Positions 44,747 through 55,338 of a stretch of DNA of 64,000 nucleotides are shown piece after piece. Each line of letters opens with the position of its first letter. Position 1 is the first letter of the stretch. This stretch comes from Desarmillaria ectypa. Lineage: Eukaryota; Basidiomycota; Agaricomycetes; Agaricales; Physalacriaceae. The stretch covers positions 868,001-932,000 of the forward strand of contig JAUDYN010000006.1 of assembly GCA_030407005.1 (NCBI GenBank), given 5' to 3'. Position numbers and translations under genes: made by a program. The notes under the pieces are model-generated. The model made no database searches and was not told where the DNA came from. It was given only the letters and a program-made list of their open reading frames with translations.

Positions 44747-47122
44747 ATGCGCCGATCTACGCGTAACAAAGAGAAACCGACTACTAGCGACGATGCGAAC
44801 GCGCCGACATCAGCTCAGGCCTGCCTTAGGTATACACGAAGGACTAGGAATCCCGCTGCAGTAGAAGAGTCTCTAGCTATATTCAAGACAAGACGAGGTC
44901 GTCGAGCACAGTTTTTCAAATCTCAACTCGCCGATGTGCCACTCGAAATCTATCTTGAGGTGCCCCTCGTCACGTTCCCTAGCTGAGGCATGCGTTCTGA
45001 TTACAGACATCGACGGCAGATATTTTCTTATCTGGACCCTGTGGATCTCTTGCGGCTGGCTAGGACCACAAAACATTTCAGGAGCTTCCTGATGAGTCGT
45101 TCTGTACTTTCTCTGTGGAAGAGAGCACGCTCCTATGTAGCTCCGTTGCCGGACATTTTTCCGCTGACGAGTGAGATTATAGACTTCATGTTCGAAAAGG
45201 GTTGCAATGTGAGCGTCTTGTGATGACAAATGCCGTAATTGACTATTTTTTGTAGTATTGTGCTTCGGACGAAAACTCATGCATGATAACGATGCCAACG
45301 ACGAGAGCATGCAAAAAATGCGTACTTCGACTGTAGGGTTTATCACATTCACACTGATATGCTTACTGATCATATTGAACTTCCTAGTCATGCCTCCGAG
45401 TCTGAGCTATTGGCGAACAGCAAAACATCTGGACTTTACAAATTAATACAGGCCCAGCACTCCATTTATTTTATTGAGCCTAGACTAGTACTGGAAAAAG
45501 GTAGGTTCTTTGATGGGTATGCTGCGAATATCCTAAGACTTCACTTGGTTACAAGGTGAACAACACCGTACATACTTTCTGCCCACAATGGAGCGTCTTG
45601 GTCAAGAATACGACACCTTGAACGGGGATCAGCCCGCTATCTTTGTTTGGATGAGGGAAAAGCGTGAAGAGTTAAATTCATACCGATGGGTACGCGTCTC
45701 CAATAGTCTATCGCTCTGAAACCAACGTTGCACTATTTTAGTTGATAGAGCGAGCAAGAGCCTGGTGGAACAAGCAAGAATTAAAAGCGAAGGACGATGT
45801 AGTGGCAAATCGTCTTGCTGAGTAATATGGATCTTGAATGGGTGCTTAGACCCAGTTGATAGTCTTTGGTTAGGGTGAATCGAAGGCTCGCCACCCTTGG
45901 CTGGGGTGAAGAGCTTGCCAGACTACCTTCACATCGCATCGCGGATCATAAACTAGTCAAGAAGTCGGAGAGGCTGACAGAGAAAGGCTCGTGGCAGCAT
46001 ATAGACATTACTTCGCTGACCGGACGTATTGATAAATGCAGCATGGGCAAGAATAGAGCCTGTGCTTGTCGATATCCTTCAAAAGCACAAGGGCAAACGC
46101 TTACTATCCGACCGATTCAACGAAGTTCGAAATATTCTGTCAAGTGCCCTTAAATGCCATCTCATATCCACATCGACTTCGTTCGCGCCTGACTACGTGT
46201 CCCTTGCAGCGATGGAGGACTGCAAGCGAATTCTGGATGCTACTCCTCTAGATCAGATGCTCACTGAGGACTCTTTCTCCCCAGTGCTTACTCGATTGGC
46301 AGAAATTGTCGACGAATGGCGCACGACAAAAGAGAGCGAGTGTCTGGCAATGCTGCGTCAGGCCACTAACACAGATGCAGACCTCTACCTGGCGACGACG
46401 GTGTTCCAGTGTCTCGCCTGCAAACAACCTGTAATGTATCCCAAGGTCTTAGCACACCAGTGCGAACAGCTGTCGAGACAACGTTTCTCTTGTCCTCAAA
46501 ATATCGGTGAATTACCATGGCTCAAGTCTCAAAAGCTATTCAGGTTCCATAAGAGAGCATCTGGTGTCTCCCGGGCGATCGTTATTACATGCGACCTTGA
46601 CCCCAGAGTAACCACTTACGTGCATATGAATACTCTGCATCCTTTACTCGAATGCTTTGGTCGCCATGATTTCGGGCGATTGGTGCTGCGATGGCAACAG
46701 GCGGTATGTGTATCATGTTATATGCAAACGATTCTCAAGCGGTTTCATAGCTAGTACACGCGCCGAACCACAGCTCGACGCCACAGTTTGCGTTACTCGA
46801 AGGCAAAGACAAGAATGCAGCCGAAAGCATTGAAGGCATTGATGGCGTAATATGGCAAGATATATACAATGAAGGATTCAATCGCTTCCGCTGTTCACTC
46901 TGCAGTGAGATCTGTGAGGCGTCGATACTGGGACATCACCTTGAGAATTGGTAACTCTTTTCCTGCCCTGTTTGTGACCAAGCTGACTTGAGGTCGTGAA
47001 GCCATCCTAGTTTTACAGAGCAAGAGTTTGCGCGGAAGCTCGCTCACGTTACGAACTGTCCTCTTCCAGATGCCTTTATCAGTCTGTTGGGTAGTAGGCG
47101 TCGCCCGCGCACGCATGAATGA
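44747..47122 (+). CDS. F-box domain protein (Agaricomycete expanded family)
   Basis: Predicted substrate adaptor of an SCF ubiquitin ligase. After a basic N-terminus (MRRSTRNKEKPTTSD) the F-box reads LADVPLEIYLEIFSYLDPVDLLRLARTTKHFRSFL, joined across an intron at about 44959-45017. Next come a Cys-containing segment (YCASDENSCM, ACKKC), then EQHRTYFLPTMERLGQEYD, WMREKREELNSYRW and a long helical region. The C-terminal half has CLACKQPVMYP and FRCSLCSEIC with a spaced HHLENC, suggesting a small zinc-binding module. Nine or so introns; one appears to use a GC donor near 45990. The last exon from about 47011 adds EQEFARKLAHVTNCPLPD to a TGA at 47122; otherwise the protein ends at a TAA at 46954. 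Family call secure, target unknown. Confidence 0.78.
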
Positions 47123-47238
47123 CTTATTGGCGCCTGCCATATCGCAATTTCTTTTTGTTGATTTCACGCACCGACTTAAACCTGAGAACAGAACAAATAG
47201 GGTCGTCTTCTAAGATACCATAAATTGTTTTCGAGATG

Positions 47239-48474
47239 CTACGCTATGGCTACCTTCCCACCAGGCGCCGGCCACAGTTGGTCTCTAAAATACCAAGGGG
47301 TGTCGTAGTACATTTTCTTTTCAATCGTGAGATACTCTACTACGCGCCGAGGTTTTGCGGGTACTACTGTACCGCCGATCGAAGAGGATACCGCACCATC
47401 TGCCGGTGCATGAACCGCCAGCCCTTTTTGATTATAGGTTTCAAGGCTCTGGAAATGAGTGAGCGGCTGCAAACTAAAAATTAAAAATTAAAAATCTGAC
47501 CTGCTCAGTCTCGAATCTTATAAGAGCTTGCACGACCAGTCGGTTCCCAAAAGTGGGAGGAGTTGCTCCCAGGTGGCCCTCTGTGCAACGTATAGATATG
47601 ATCTTGGTAGGAGCCACTTCCTTATGGAAACGCCAAATGTACGTGAGTTTAGGGTCTGCTTTGTTCATGCGCGACATAATGTCGTCGCGATACGTGACAT
47701 TTGAAAGTTGCTTGACACGCTTGACATCCCGCCTGTAGAGGGTGAGCTTCTTGTATTAGGCTCCGAACGAGACGACGTACTTGGCAATGGCGGCATTGAG
47801 ATCCTTATACGTTTGCAACGCAATTTGACGCAAAGGGCTGACCCACTCGCCTGGGGCAATTGAGGTGCATTTGAGGGATTTCAGCGGCCAGGAGATATAT
47901 TTTTCAAAAAGGTTTTTTGCGACAAGATCCCGGCCTGGGAAACTGTCGCGGGCAGCTAGTTGCCACATGCTTAACCTTAATCAATTCGCGTCGAGTCGAA
48001 GAGGTAAGACACTCACCAAATTGCGTTTTTGACCTTGTTCTCCACATTACTGAACCATTGCCGTCCTGCTTCCAGTGGGTTCTTCTTGTATTCCGGTCGC
48101 CATGGTGCAAAGCGGTATGGTATCATAACATCTTTGCTTGTGCAAAACGACGTGAGCTAGAAAGGCAAGCTTTAAAAATGAAGATGCCTACCGAGGGTTG
48201 GGGCGTCGAGCGCCCAAGGATCAAACTGGGGATTCATGGCAGAAAAAACGCGCAGTTTCTCGAGTTCGTTGATTGCGGCTTCCGGGTTATTCTGCTGCTC
48301 TTTCGCTTTAGCTTCATAATCCTTCTGAGCTTGTTTTATGGAGGCCTTTCGCTTTTTTGCAACAGAGGTACGAATAATTGTACGGTATTGTGTATGCGGC
48401 AAGGATACTGGAGGAATACGCGTCCATGCTCGGTAAGAAAGACAGGAACTGTGTCCTATTCGCTGTAAGTTCAT
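47239..48474 (-). CDS. MBA1: Mba1/mL45-type mitochondrial Tim44-like protein
   Basis: Inner-membrane-associated protein of the Mba1/MRPL45 family that holds the mitochondrial ribosome at the membrane for cotranslational insertion. Five exons (48192-48474, 48017-48131, 47781-47969, 47501-47732, 47239-47448) give 342 aa. The start at 48474 gives a mitochondrial targeting sequence (MNLQRIGHSSCLSYRAW) with many basic and no acidic residues. A basic helix (KRKASIKQAQKDYEAKAKEQ) follows. The Tim44-like domain contains SIAPGEWVSPLRQIALQTY, DLNAAIAKRDVKRVKQLS, YIWRFHKEVAPTKIISIRC and RVVEYLTIEKKMYYDTPW. The last intron must skip an early AG and end at TTTCCAG to keep frame; it contains three copies of an AAATT-type word. 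Whether it is a true ribosomal subunit or only a receptor cannot be told here. Confidence 0.87.
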
Positions 48475-48806
48475 CGCAAAGTGAAGGAAGGAGGAAAGGG
48501 CGATGCCGGGACCCGGCATTTGTCATTTCCTTTTTCGTAAGTACTCTCGAAAAAAAAAATCAAACAAAAAGGAGATCAATCAGGGCGCTTATATTTAGCT
48601 CAAGTTTTCAATATATTTTGAGCAAAAAATAAAAGATGCTTCGTTGGCTGGAGTCGTTGAAAGTATGCCCAAAATTGAGTGCCATGTTTACGTCACATAG
48701 TTTACTCAGCAGGCCATTCGGCAGAGCCGGACGGCATCTTAGAAAATTCTAGTGGACGGCACCGTCCAAGCTTTGTTTCTAACCACCATCTTGTTTCTCG
48801 TTCATC
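48475..48806. promoter_or_regulatory. Divergent promoter of MBA1 and MIX17
   Basis: About 330 bp separate the two start codons. Both genes encode nuclear-encoded mitochondrial proteins, so shared regulation is plausible, but no named binding site was identified. Confidence 0.4.
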
Positions 48807-49447
48807 ATGCCTGTAAGTCTTTTATCTCCATTTTTCCTCTTTTACAGTTCTCAGAATACGCATATTCTCTAGCGTCAATCACGTCCCCGTGCTTCCGGCC
48901 CTGCCCGAGCTGCACCAGCCCCAGCTCAGACCAGAAGTGCCCATACCGCTGCAGCCCCTGCATCTGCGTTTGCTTCCCCATCCCCTGCCAGGGCACCTGC
49001 ACCACCTGCAAATGTACCCCATGCACCGACGGCAGCGGCAGCACCCTCCAAGCAGCCAGGGTTGATGGCCCAAATGGCAGCGACGGCTGGCTCAGTAGCC
49101 ATTGGTTCGACTATCGGTCATGGTCTCTCTAACATGCTTTTTGGTGGAGGAGGAAGCGCTGCTGCTGCCGAAGCCCCCGCGCAGGCTCCGGCGCCTGTCC
49201 AGCAACAACAAGTAGGCGGATTGAGCTGTGAGGCTCAAGCGAAGGGTACGTGCGTCATCTCTGCGATTGGACAAATCTAATTGGCTCCTGAAAAGATTTC
49301 ACCAAGTGCCTGGATAAGGCTGATCTCCCATCATGCACATGGTATCTTGAGCAGTTGAAAGCGGTTAGTTCTCTCCCACACATCACTCCTGATATCGAGG
49401 TTAATATACTGTCTCCGAAGTGCCAAGCTGCCGCTGCTCCTTATTAA
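48807..49447 (+). CDS. MIX17: Mix17/CHCHD2-family twin CX9C mitochondrial protein
   Basis: Small protein of the mitochondrial intermembrane space, imported by the Mia40 disulfide relay. Four exons give 157 aa: a 6-nt first exon coding only Met-Pro (48807-48812), then 48873-49245, 49296-49363 and 49421-49447. An Ala/Pro/Arg-rich N-terminus leads to a glycine-rich hydrophobic stretch (AATAGSVAIGSTIGHGLSNM), the hallmark of this family. The C-terminal CHCH domain has two CX9C motifs: CEAQAKDFTKC and CTWYLEQLKAC, the second followed by QAAAAPY. Loss of the relatives in yeast and animals affects respiration; the role here is inferred. It shares a short divergent promoter with the Mba1-type gene. 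Confidence 0.93.
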
Positions 49448-49861
49448 ATGCTGCGGTCATGCATAAATCTTAATACCTAAATCCATGCGGCAGATCTTCA
49501 AGAAGAACTGCACCGAATTCTTCTTACCTTCATAATAAGACCGTCGTATGTATATCAAATAAAAAGTTGATTAGCTATTTGTTAGCGGTCTGCCACACTA
49601 GCTCAACGCGTTGAGGTCTATTCACATAAGTATTTAAAGAAGGCTATACCAGTGCTCTTCCTTAGCGGGTGAAGTATATGACACGAAGCCGACCCAGCAC
49701 CAGTCCGCATTTGGTGGACGATTGATCACTTCAAGAACACTAAGTCATGTATGCCGCCCGATCATCAGGATTACTAGCCAACGAATAAATGATACAAGGT
49801 GATGATGCTATACTACACATATGCACTAAACAAACAAAAGGTCCTTTGGCGTATATAACGG
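49448..49861. other. Convergent 3' intergenic region
   Basis: 3' flanks of the Mix17 gene (plus) and the unknown gene at 49862 (minus). No gene seen. Confidence 0.45.
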
Positions 49862-51911
49862 TCATGTCTCCTTCAGGATACCACCCAATGACTGATTAAG
49901 TACCTCCCCGAGCCTAAACATCTCCATAGTAGGTGTCTTGGACCTAACAGCCGAATTTAGAGCAGTTTCAATCATATCTAACAAATGACTATACAACGCA
50001 TTCAACGCATCAGTATTATGCCAAAGTCGTGGGGGAGTCCAAGGAATCAAACGCCCGGGAAACCTGCGGCTCCGAACATTCCAAGGATGCATTGTTTTAC
50101 AGAACAAAACACTATACAGAAAGCTGCAACAGTAGCATGTTTGGTGATGTAAAGGAAGGGCAATGATCTTGTTCGACTCCTGGGAAAATTTAACAAGGAT
50201 TCACTAAAAGAAACGTGAGTGTGGCCTGACCTTAAAACCATACATGTTATCCTGGTCAAGGTACATCCACATAGTTTCGGCGAGGTAGTCCATTAGCAGC
50301 GCCTCCGAATGCACACCTCCGATAAAGTTCTGGCGCTTGTCACCGGGTTGGGGGAACAGCTTATCAACAGCTTCGTATATGTCTTGTAGCTGCTCGTCGC
50401 TCCACATCCTGGGTTTCGCCTCCATTGTCCGGGGATCATAGTCTTCTTGTTCCAAGAGATACCCGATGGACATTGTGGGGGAGTACATTTTCAGAGGTTT
50501 CGCTGACGTTGGATCCGGAGAGCCGGATGCTGGCTGAAAAGAATACACAATACGGAGCGTCGGGAGGCCTTCATCCTCAGCGCGCTCCGCTACAGTAGAA
50601 GCAAGGGTGTCCAGTGAGTCAAACCAGGAGAGTAGCGTCTGCAGATAACGTAGGAGGTGCTCCCCTGGTAACTCTCCGTCCCTTTTCTCGTCATCTAAAA
50701 CGCTCCTTCAAAAGGGGCACCTCAAGACGGAAGAAAAAAAGCCCGACTTACCGATGGTCTTATGTCCAGGGCCGTCGTCAGGTTCGAATCTCTCACTATC
50801 CATCTGACCCTCGCAAGACATCAGATGCGAAGCAAGCGACGGCGCTTTTAATATTCTTTGGATCCCCGCGCAATCGAGAAGTTCTGTGAGGACATGCGTG
50901 TTCTCGATCAAGGTGTCCAGTTCAGAGTCGGCGGTGGGGTCGGCATCGAACCTCAGGGCACTGTCGATGATGGCCTCGAGGATATCGCACAAGACAGAGA
51001 ACCACTCTCCTGCTGTTTCCAGCGTTAGGGCATATTCATCCCGTCCTTCGAAAACATTCTCGTCCCTCCCGATCTCCTTTAATTGCAATAGTTTTGCGAG
51101 AAGGCTCTTCCTCGAGATTGCCTCCCAGCCTTCGGTCTCTCCAATGATGTACATCTCGTCTTCAGGTTGTGGCTCCCACACCCGAAGGAAGTCTACAAAG
51201 CTGCTGTAGATGTAGTGGTTGAACGGAATCACAGATTCGGAGGCGAAAATGCGAGTGAATATGTCGGGCCAGCATTGTCGAAAGATGTAACGACAAGCCT
51301 TCAGAAATTGCTCTGGATCTTTTGATTTGGAAAGAGTGAAGATAATTTCCATAAGGTCTTCCGCATAGCGCGTTATGTCGGGTGTCAGCCTACGTCAGGC
51401 GTTGGTAAATCGGCGGGAAGAAAACGAAGGAGGAAAAGACGCACTCTGTGGTTTCCGAAAGATGTCCTAGGCCTGATTCGCCTGGCTGGATGATAATACG
51501 GTGTAGAGGCTGCAAAAATTGTGGCTCAATGTCCATAGCGTTACGCGACGGAGACGATTGTGACCATTGAGAGCAGTCATCGACCACGACGAAGGCAGTT
51601 AAGAATTGGGGTATCGGGGCAACAGATTCCGTTCCCTTGAGAGGACCGTTCCCTGGGCTACCCAAGGAATGATTTCCCGTCACAACCACAGGCCCGTGTT
51701 GTCGAGAGTCTCTCGTAAGGAGTGTGGCGAGGCAGCTATACGCACGAAAGATACTCTTCTCCGGTGGTGGATCCAGTTTAGGTGTGTGATCTTCAGTAAT
51801 CCAGATGGCATTGGAAAGACTTCGTATCCGGAAAGCCATGTCTTCAAAATATTCAGCGTCGAATGGCTCGTCGTCGTCGTCGTCGTCTTCGTAGACAACC
51901 GGGTCGACCAT
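49862..51911 (-). CDS. Hypothetical basidiomycete protein with N-terminal Asp run
   Basis: Multi-exon protein of roughly 600 aa without a recognised domain. It begins MVDPVVYEDDDDDDEPFDAEYF, the Asp run coming from a GTC/GAC trinucleotide repeat. The N-terminal third is mixed (RIRSLSNAIWITEDHTP). A long helical region follows (FTLSKSKDPEQFLKACRYIF, SSFVDFLRVWEPQPEDEM, TAGEWFSVLCDILEAIIDS), then LLRYLQTLLSWFDSL and GYLLEQEDYDPRTMEAK. Exons near 50.2-50.5 and 49.9-50.1 kb give the C-terminal part (IYEAVDKLFPQPGDKRQ, MYLDQDNMYGFKV, ALNALYSHLLDMIETALNS). The helical architecture suggests a scaffold or regulatory protein, but this is speculation. The overall gene is well supported; the two 3' introns are approximate. 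Confidence 0.7.
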
Positions 51912-52826
51912 GATGGATCGTCGTGGAAGACTGTGAAAAGAACCACGCTATACGCAGTCTCTTTATGAACGGACGGGCAGTCTGAGCCAAATACCAAAGA
52001 ATCATTCTGTCGGCTCCTTTATCCCAAGCCGCATCCGGCGAACGCCAGGGTCATCTAACATGAGTCAGATAGCAAACACTAAACCAACGAGATGTGTATA
52101 TCCAGTGACAAAGCCCGCAGAGCTGTTCTTTAGACGCTGTAGTGTAAAGACCGGAGCTCAAATTTTGTGATATATCGTGATCCTATCAAACGGCGGTTAG
52201 CAACGGCGCTTTTGTCGAGAGCATAATGAATTGAGACGAAAGCATGTCCCGTAGCCGCGATATGCTGTTGGATTTTCGCCATATTAAATAACTCCTAGGG
52301 CGTTTCAACGACGCTATATTCCGCTGTCTGGCTCCGTGACTTCTTCATGGTAAGCCCGCCAGCTTTCTGGAATGTTCCGGATTGAAATCCTACTGGCTAT
52401 CCCGACTCTGGAATATGTCAATATAACACCGCAGATCAAGGCCGAACCTAACCCCCTTTGACTGGGACGACCACATTCACGGCCGCTCAATCATCTGGCG
52501 CATCATGCCCGACCTTTCACGGCGTATTCTTCACGCTACAGGCCGACTGACGCGTGAGCGAGTAAATAGGCACTGATGTTCTTCATCACAGTAGAGATAG
52601 AAACAAAAAGATGAAAAGCACCGAATTTCTCATACATCGCTGAAGCTCTTAATTCACCCTTAGAGCATGTCACACACACGAGTTGAGTACTGCAGACAAA
52701 AACATTGGAAACGACGGTAAATTGGTAGATCAAAGGTACCGTCTGTCGCGACAAAATGGAATGTCTGTTTAAGAATTAGCCTTCGAAGAAAGAAGAATAT
52801 CATGGGACGGACAAACCAACCTACAA
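51912..52826. other. Intergenic region, about 0.9 kb
   Basis: Upstream region of the unknown gene at 51911 and downstream flank of the HAD gene. No convincing reading frame or RNA fold. Confidence 0.45.
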
Positions 52827-53751
52827 TCACGTTTCTTCCGCTTCTTTTTCCACCGCCTCCGCCATCTCTCCCAGGGTTTTGAATTTCCAGACCCACTTTT
52901 GATTTCCTTCATCAGCCCCCATGGAAGCTCCTTGCCGGTTGATCCACGCGCTTCGTATTCCCAGGCTGCTAGCAGGTCCGACATCATGGAACAAACTCTG
53001 TGCCACCCACAGTACCTTTTCCTTCGTATCTTGCCGGGTGGGAGTATCCAGAAGATCTTTCTGGATGACGTCAAGGGCTATGAGGAATCCGGGAAGTGCA
53101 GGCTTATAGCTGTGGACGTCCTGCGCCGTCAGAATGAGAGAAAATGGGGACTGAGACCCTATGGTTTTCTGAGGGAACCAATAGCCATGCGGGTTAGGCT
53201 TGGGACAGGCATACAAAGGCGATGAGACTGCAAACGGATCACCGGTGGAAAGTTTAGTGTGCGTGTGGGCGAATGAGATACGGTCGACATTCGATAAGAC
53301 GACAAGTTTGTAACGTTTAGCGAGGTCATGGAGAGCCTGGGAGCTGTCGGGGAAAATGGACCAGTTCTTGATGGAGTTGCCAAATGCAACATGGGCGCCT
53401 GGAATGTCTGCGATGGCGGGCTTGCCGTAGAGATTATCTAGGCACTTTTCTAAGACCTCGTGAGCCTTTTCCAGGACATCTGTATACAGAAGGCCCGGCT
53501 GCGCAACTTGGATGTCCTTTTCTGCTGACTCGAATTCCTTCAACGCGTCTGCACGGGTCCACTTTGCGGAGGAATAGCGGGATAACAGAGGCTGCATTGC
53601 ATCATAAATGCCGCTCTCCCAATCCTGTGAACATCATGAGGACGACAGACATTCTTCAATGAATTCCAAGTAGAACACAAACCGCGAGGGTCCCGTAAAC
53701 ATCGAAGACCAACACTTTGAAATCGGTTAACTTGGGGGCATTTCCTGTCAT
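52827..53751 (-). CDS. HAD-superfamily hydrolase, 2-haloacid dehalogenase type
   Basis: Two exons (53683-53751 and 52827-53624) give 288 aa. The four HAD motifs are present: motif I DVYGTL with the nucleophilic Asp split close to the intron (KVLVFDVYGTLADWESG), motif II LSNVD, motif III Lys in HSYKPALPGF, and motif IV Asp in HDVGPASSLGIRSAWINR. The spacing and the cap region after motif I match the haloacid-dehalogenase subfamily. Fungal members usually act on small phosphorylated or halogenated acids, or have unknown substrates, so dehalogenation itself is not proven. The tail is charged (EMAEAVEKEAEE). No targeting signal, so likely cytosolic. Confidence 0.88.
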
Positions 53752-54462
53752 GATTCTGTATCACAAAGTTGCGCGATTGTAGAAGGCAGAGAAGCAAAGA
53801 CACGTCGGGGTAAAATCTGATTCACTGGTCCAGGCAGGCTATATCTCCCACGTCCATATCCCTGACTCGACGATGTTCTTGCGGTTCCGAGTCCGGATTT
53901 GAAAACGATTTTGACATGGCTATGGGGCGAGTAAAAGTTGCTGAGTGATATTCACCATGGTGGTAAGAAACAAGGAAAGGGATACGACGAGGCTACGCTT
54001 TAAGTTTTACATAATCGTTCAGGTAAATTGGGAGAGTATTATCCCTCCGCCACACATTGAAACGCGCAAGCTGTATCCTATTCTTCCTCAGCACTGGGCT
54101 CATGCTGAACTATCCGAATGAGCCAAAATTGCAATTTTGGAAGCGGGATGCGAGTACCGTCGCCATCGGGCTGGGAAGGGACATCCCATTTATCGATGAT
54201 CATAGCTGTCTGAAATTCGTGTCTCTTCACTAACAAGACGTTCTGATTTTTCACCTCTGAGAATGATGCCAAGAATAAAGAGTTCAGCATAGTATGGATA
54301 CGGTACTTTGCCTACTTTCTCTCGCTAATGCTGCTCGGTCGACTGATCAGACACTTGACAGGGATGCAAGGCTCCTTGACGAGTTTTAAAATATAATACT
54401 GGTAGTATGCTTGAGAAATGTATCCAAACGAGCAGCTATGAGCGCATTTGGAGAGATGAAGC
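53752..54462. other. Intergenic region
   Basis: Upstream of the HAD gene. A short minus frame at 54078-54290 has no family resemblance. Nothing else seen. Confidence 0.4.
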
Positions 54463-54769
54463 TAAAAAGCCTTTCTTAAATTTGGAATTATTAGGATCCT
54501 CAATGACTGGCAAAGTCGTACATATTTGGCAGGTACAGGTAGTTCGGCGACAAAATCGGGCAGGACTTGCATGAACTTGTGCCCACCGAAAATCATGAGC
54601 TGTGTTCATTGCAATGGAATCGAAACGTATGCCGCGGCTTGTACCTTTAATTCACGAGAACCTCCCCTTTCTTTAGTTTCAATGAAACGGGCCGGTCTGC
54701 GTTGAGAACAAGTGCGTCACTGGAAGAACTTCTCTTGATAATCCAAGCCCGCTGTGTCCGAGGAGGCAC
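54463..54769 (-). pseudogene. Relic of a medium-chain dehydrogenase/reductase, inverted to its intact paralogue
   Basis: The minus strand at 54647-54769 encodes TQRAWIIKRSSSSDALVLNA and KLKKGEVLV, clearly related to the N-terminus of the intact reductase at 55339 (TQQAWIVERQGEPKDALSF, KLAKGEVLV). The start codon is replaced by GTG. After GEVLV an extra four bases cause a stop, and the frame resumes as KVQAAAY (intact: KVEAAAL). Further on, LPDFVAELPVPAKY aligns with the intact second exon (LPNFIARRPIPAEY). A further shift precedes IEDPNNSKFKKG (intact: IEDPNDSQFTKG). Homology stops near 54463, so the catalytic and cofactor-binding parts are gone. Confidence 0.8.
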
Positions 54770-55338
54770 TACAAGTATTCTTGGCCAGTTCCTGACGGGG
54801 AATTCGGTTAACGAAACCAGTATTATGTTGCAAGAACCATCATCGCGGCAAAGATGAAATTCAAATCTCGTGCGTAACATCACCGAGTAACTCAGGAAGG
54901 TCCCTCAGGAAGAGTGCTTGTGCTTTTTTCCCTCGTCATCGTTATTCAATGTCGCTGGTCGCTGCCAAGAAATTGATGGACCGAGAGCTAGTCTCGACTC
55001 AGAGAATGGACAAGAAGCAACCATATCCGCCGTACTGTCTCCAGGACGTTCCTGTACATTATTAGTATCAGCCTAGGGCTTGTCGACCTAGTCACTTATA
55101 CATGTTATACTAACTGCTTCTTCTTGGCTTAAATCTCCTGGAAAAACTTAGGCTACACGCTGGAAGCGACTGTGTCGTTGGACACCACTAAAAAGAAAAG
55201 AAAAAAAAAGAGCGAATACGCTTATCTCGGCCCGTCTAGGTAAAACTTCTTCAACGTCGTCAGCCCATGTGCTGCATCACACGCGATCATTTATAAGAAC
55301 CGTGATTCTAACTCGATCGTTCGGTTTCTTACCGCTGA
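54770..55338. other. Intergenic region between MDR relic and intact MDR gene
   Basis: It would have been a divergent promoter region if both copies were once active. It contains a short A-rich run near 55,190-55,210 and no gene. Confidence 0.4.

Noticed and set aside
50780..50800. tRNA B-box-like GGTTCGAATC
   Set aside because: No acceptor, D or anticodon arm can be formed; it is part of a coding exon (minus strand, RFEPDD).
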